From contig CM054117.1 of NCBI GenBank assembly GCA_028673005.1, positions 32,026,561 through 32,090,560 on the forward strand: DNA of 64,000 nucleotides, written 5' to 3'. How positions within the stretch are numbered: the stretch's first letter is position 1; each line of letters opens with the position of its first letter. The stretch comes from Tanypteryx hageni. Taxonomy: Eukaryota > Arthropoda > Insecta > Odonata > Petaluridae. Shown piece by piece: positions 59,881-64,000 of the stretch. The notes beneath the pieces are model-generated. The model did not search any database and had not been told where the DNA came from. It saw nothing but the letters and a program-made list of their open reading frames with translations. Both the position numbers and the translations under genes were made by a program.

Positions 59881-60930
59881 GATAAGCCATTATTAACTAT
59901 CTACATACACGAATCCGTCACTGCGGCAAATTTTCGTTTCGTTTACGTTGCCACAACAATGAAAGCGAAGCGTCAAAACGTTCAGTTTACTTTCGGAAAG
60001 GGATATAGATAATATTGCAACTGCTTAACTACGGTTACTTTGTTTTGAATAACTTTTGATTGATTTTTGGGCCTTACGTTTTGTTTTTAATGCTAAGTTT
60101 CTAATGGAAATGTAACGTAACATTTTAATAACGTATATACCCACATCTTTTATTAAGAAAAAACCCGCCCTCATATCTGATTCATCGGTTCTTTCCTTAC
60201 TTGTTCTTCCTCTTTTCGTTCTCACTCCCTCCGCCTCTCTCTCGTTGAAAAAAGGGCCTCTGGATTACGCCGATACGATCTCAGAAAAAAATACGTAATG
60301 TCCGTGCGGGACAAAAGGGAATTAATCTAAGGTAGAAATCGAGACTCGCCTTTGTTTTTTTTTGTTATATCCCCCCACCCCTCTCTCTCGGTTAAAAATA
60401 AAAGGTTTTTAAGAGGGAGTAATGAAGGTCGGGAAAGGGGGTTTTGGCGCACCTAATCGCCAACTCTTCTTCTTTTTCCTACCATCCGGGCGTTTAAGTA
60501 GAAAAAAGGAGGCAAGGGTAGGACGGTAATTGCGGTGATTAATTATTCCATAAAATTTGTGTTTATATTTTGATATCGATCTAGGTTTCCTCCTCGTGGT
60601 CACTTTAGAGGTATGACTATGTGTGTGAGCGGCCTTGGAATGTGTGGTAGGGTTACTTCGATGAACCGTCGGTTTGTGGGTTTGAATCCTGTTTAAGTTG
60701 ATTCTGTTCCGAGAGCTGCGCTTTAGACGAATAATCACGGTAGATTTATCGACTTTAAGTTGTTTAATTAAGAGCATGTGAAGTGAACATTTACATAAAG
60801 GAAATCCATTTCCAAATTTAACCTTATCAAAATAACTCGAGGAAGACAATAATATATAAGCGTAGAAAAAGTTATAAATAGTTTCAATAACCTATTGCCA
60901 TACAGTTGACAAAAATGCGGAACTTTCTGC
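59881..60930. other. Non-coding stretch
   Basis: No recognised gene. The minus-strand frame at 60409-60849 (146 residues) is Lys/Arg/Ser/His-rich, has no domain I recognise and lacks splice context. Confidence 0.4.
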
Positions 60931-60933
60931 TAG

Positions 60934-61135
60934 AGAAGCGATTCCCAAACCTATGATCCTTGAAGTTGCCTTAAGTGGTCCACGTTTGAGAATAAAATAC
61001 CGAGTTAAAACCTAGAATAGATAGTCCAGAAGGGTTAATAGTTAGAAACGATAATGGATCTCGACTGAGGAAATATGTTCGATGGTGGTCCATGGTTATA
61101 TTCTGTTTTGGTAGGTGGTCCGTGGATGCAAAAAC
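60934..61135 (+). mobile_element. hAT-like fragment
   Basis: 'agcgattcccaaacctatgatcc' resembles a hAT terminus (CAGnGATTCCCAAACC). It is followed by several 'gtggtcca/ccgtgg' words (60976, 61086, 61116), which recur in such MITEs. No paired end or target duplication was located. Confidence 0.4.
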
Positions 61136-63027
61136 GTGGAGAAACCTCGTACTAGAATATATTGCTAGGCTTATCATACCAAAATGTTTTAATGGCATTC
61201 TTCCATACTTCAAAGGTTTTTTATGTAAAAACTGCATTGAAAATATAAGCATCACTTATCTTTCACCATTTCATCTTTATATTAATTGGAAAAGCTGAAC
61301 AGACATCAGAAATCATGTTAACACCGAAACATATAAACATTACGAGCTATAGTTCATTTCTTGAGAGTTAAAAATGTTAAATCGCTTATCATCGCCATGT
61401 TTAGCTAAATAACTCTCATAATTTTTCCGCCTTGATTACAAACGCCTCCCCATCTTTTCTTTCCCCTACCCCTTCCCTCTCGAGGACCCAAACCACCTCA
61501 CAATCAGACGAACGAAAAGAATTCGAAGGCGGGCGATTATCTCCTTTTTATCGCTCCATTTCGACGAGTTTATAAATTAGCGGCATGGAAACTAAGAGCG
61601 CTGTCGTCGCATACCACGAGGGCGAAAAGTCATTCAAGAACCTAGTTCCAAACACATGCTTATGCGACCATTCGGAAATTACCTTTTAACATCACGGATG
61701 GCTACGGAGCGAATAAGATTCCTTTTCCCTCGCTTGTCCCGCCGATAAATTCGAAGGCATCCTCCGCGGTAGTTCCATCTCTGGACATAAAAATGCGAGT
61801 TTTTTTCCTCCTTCGATAAAGTCAAGTCCCTTGAAAGATTTCCGCCGTTGTAAAAAAACATCGGATAACAAGGCGGAGAACAGCCATTAACATCTAGTTT
61901 GTTTCTTTTGGAACCCGAAGCGATTTCCTCCAATAAAACAAAAACGACGCATGCTTAATAAAAATAAGCGGGCGATAAAAATATTTTTACGCTCCTTAAC
62001 GGTCGAAGGTTCGAAAGGAGTTTTTTTCTCTCCGCGACGGTATTTCGAGAGAATATTACGTTTTTTTTAAAGGACGTGGAATTCGTGGATCGCGCAATGT
62101 CATCGGAGTTGTTGCTCTTCTGGAAGTCGTTGGATCAGACGCCATAATGCTTTCTCTCCATCTTTCCGGCAGGAATGGGTAGGTGAGCGAAAAAGAGGAA
62201 GGCGGGGGAAATTAAGAGGGAAGGAGGTGGAGATTGAGGGAAGAGAGGTTTATCACCTTCTACCGACTCCGTCTTCTCCTCCTCCCTTTCGTTTTTCCAC
62301 CTCATCCATCGACGCTACCCATCAAAACGTTTTCCCTCTCGACCAAGTCCTTGTAAGGAAAAATTCGCCAGAGGGTGCAACGCTCTATTCGTCACCGGAG
62401 AATAGGAAGGGGGCTGACAAAAAAGGAATGAGTCGGCGGCATAGACACAATAACTGAAGGCTATAGACGGAATAATCAGCTACCGAAATAAATGAAAAAA
62501 ATACGAATAGTTGTTTTGGCACCATAAATTGCAAAAGCCCATTGAAGGAGAAACTAGTATTTTTGCCTCATTGCTACTTACCGAATTCTTAAAATTGCAA
62601 ATAAAAAATCAAAGTTCACAGCCATTAATCAATGGATAGATTGAAAAACAGTTTCTGCAGTAGCCATAAAAATTTTGGGAAAGTCAAGATGCGCATTTCA
62701 GTGACAAAGCAGCCGCTGTCAATGGCAATTCATTGGTAGTAGATTATTTTATAGAATAGTGTTTTTTAGCTTCGATTTCATCCACAGCGTGAGCTCAATA
62801 ATTCTTTCTTTGAATGAAAGGGTAATCAGAAATCTTACAGAAACTATATCAATGTAGTAGCTCGTTTGTAACTTTTAACACCAAGGCCTCTATCGATATC
62901 TAAGGAGAATATTACATGATAAATTCCATAATGAGTCAATACCTGAGACTATGACTATATCCTACGGAAAGCGAAGGTCGGAGAGATTTTATGCCGGTGA
63001 GCGTAAAATAGTTGAATGTGCACTTAC
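61136..63027. other. Non-coding stretch, CpG-richer at 61500-62460
   Basis: The 61500-62460 portion is of moderate GC and not repetitive, so it could hold regulatory DNA. The short frames in it have no domains. 62460-63027 is AT-rich and empty. Confidence 0.4.
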
Positions 63028-63172
63028 CTCCGCTTCTTAATGGGGTTCAATAGCTGACTCCCGACCGCAAGTTCAAGGAATTGAATTTCTCTCCTTCGGT
63101 GCGGAAGTTGGTTAACTCCATGAATCAACTCCATCAATTCCCATCCGCTACTTGCTAGCAAATTGTCCCTCG
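63028..63172 (-). other. Candidate internal exon, 145 bp
   Basis: On the minus strand, a pyrimidine-rich tract ending 'ctatgttacag' precedes the segment at 63173. A consensus donor 'gag|gtaagtgc' follows from 63027. One of the three frames is open through the whole 145 bp, giving about 48 residues (begins ARDNLLASSGWELMELIHG). The other two frames stop early. No family was recognised. It could be a coding or lncRNA exon of a minus-strand gene extending past the window; partners were not identified. Confidence 0.35.
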
Positions 63173-64000
63173 CTGTAACATAGGGCGAGAACAAAGGAAA
63201 ATTAGTATCTCCCATGAGTTTGATGGAAGGAATTTGTGATTTATATATCGCCATAAAGCACGCGACTGATGGAAACGTGGCTAATATACCTCCTCTCGTT
63301 CGTTTATTTTATCTTATTCCGAACTATTCTCCGTCATTATGATTTAAGGATCATTATGTGTAAATTAAATCGTGTCCAATAAAATACCTCCAAGGATAAC
63401 GATTCAATGCTAACGTTTAGTCTAAGCCTTCGGATCTTAAATCTGTGTTCCCTTTTACGGCGTCAAGAGAAAATAATCTTTTAAATATCGACCTAAAATG
63501 GCGAGGAAACAAACAATCCGCGACTAAATCTATCACAATCAGTTTCCATTGAAAAACAACCGAGAATAATATGTATCCTAGCCGCTGACTATATTTAATT
63601 TATAGCTTTCAACTAATGGAAAAGCGTGGAAATTATTTTGCTTTTTAAACAGTAAAATATCGCTGAGTTTATGTTTGTTTTTAATACGGTGGGGGATCTC
63701 CTATTATGGAAGGCACGGCCACAAAGAAGGATACAATTCGAGAAAGATGGAGAACACAGAGATACAACGATTCGTTTATTTCATGTCACAAATGAATCAT
63801 AATTAGGGAACCAAATCTGCAAGTGAGAATTGTTAGACACGTACAGGATACAGCTCTCGCTATGCAACTAATCCATCAGTCGCACGATAACGTGAGCGTC
63901 TAAGAATCGGGAAGTTTTATCGTGACTGTACCGAGCTTAAGATTGATTGATGGAATAATATGATCTAAAGATCCTATGCAGACAGGCATAAGTTGAAATT
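63173..64000. other. Non-coding stretch to window end
   Basis: Nothing further recognised. Confidence 0.5.

Noticed and set aside
60409..60849. 146-residue minus-strand basic frame
   Set aside because: No domain recognised; no promoter, splice or homology support.

Overview
This window looks like a gene-poor (intergenic or intronic) stretch of an animal nuclear genome, most likely an insect or other arthropod. There are eukaryotic tRNA genes with internal promoters and oligo-T terminators, relics of hAT, piggyBac-like, Helitron and LINE elements, many microsatellites, CpG-rich islands, and no bacterial-style gene order. No complete host protein gene was recognised. The long open frames are nearly all low-complexity (Pro/Ser/Leu-rich or Arg/Glu-rich) readings of C+T- or G+A-rich DNA. 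The species cannot be named from this sequence.

Layout. 1-7.2 kb: AT-rich DNA with a decayed ~145-bp tandem array, a 270-bp transposon with an 8-bp target duplication, a GC-centred palindrome and a very young 90-bp tandem duplication. 7.2-23 kb: alternating CpG-rich and strand-asymmetric purine/pyrimidine blocks, two hAT-type non-autonomous elements, a tRNA-derived SINE scrap and one well-formed orphan exon candidate (9687-9765). 24.8-28.7 kb: three minus-strand tRNA loci, Ser(UGA), Ser(CGA) and Glu(UUC), with another hAT-type short element between the Ser genes. 29-40 kb: GA-tract/CpG-rich blocks, a 448-bp hAT-like element inside a CT microsatellite, and an ATTA-rich block at 37.8-38.5 kb that resembles a developmental enhancer. 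40.4-45.8 kb: transposon cluster (a 1.68-kb hAT relic, a LINE reverse-transcriptase fragment, a 255-bp hAT MITE, and two of three copies of an unclassified dispersed repeat). 49-54.6 kb: a tRNA-Ser pseudogene and Helitron-like material with two matching 3' ends. 55-58.1 kb: a piggyBac-like element flanked by TTAA that was later split by a 2.2-kb hAT element carrying a broken transposase. 58-64 kb: C+T-rich CpG DNA, a Helitron-like repeat pair, a hAT end and a minus-strand exon candidate (63028-63172).

Only the tRNAs can be considered working genes here. The best-supported structural results are five elements with clear paired termini and 8-bp target duplications, one TTAA-flanked element, and the nesting that gives a relative age order.
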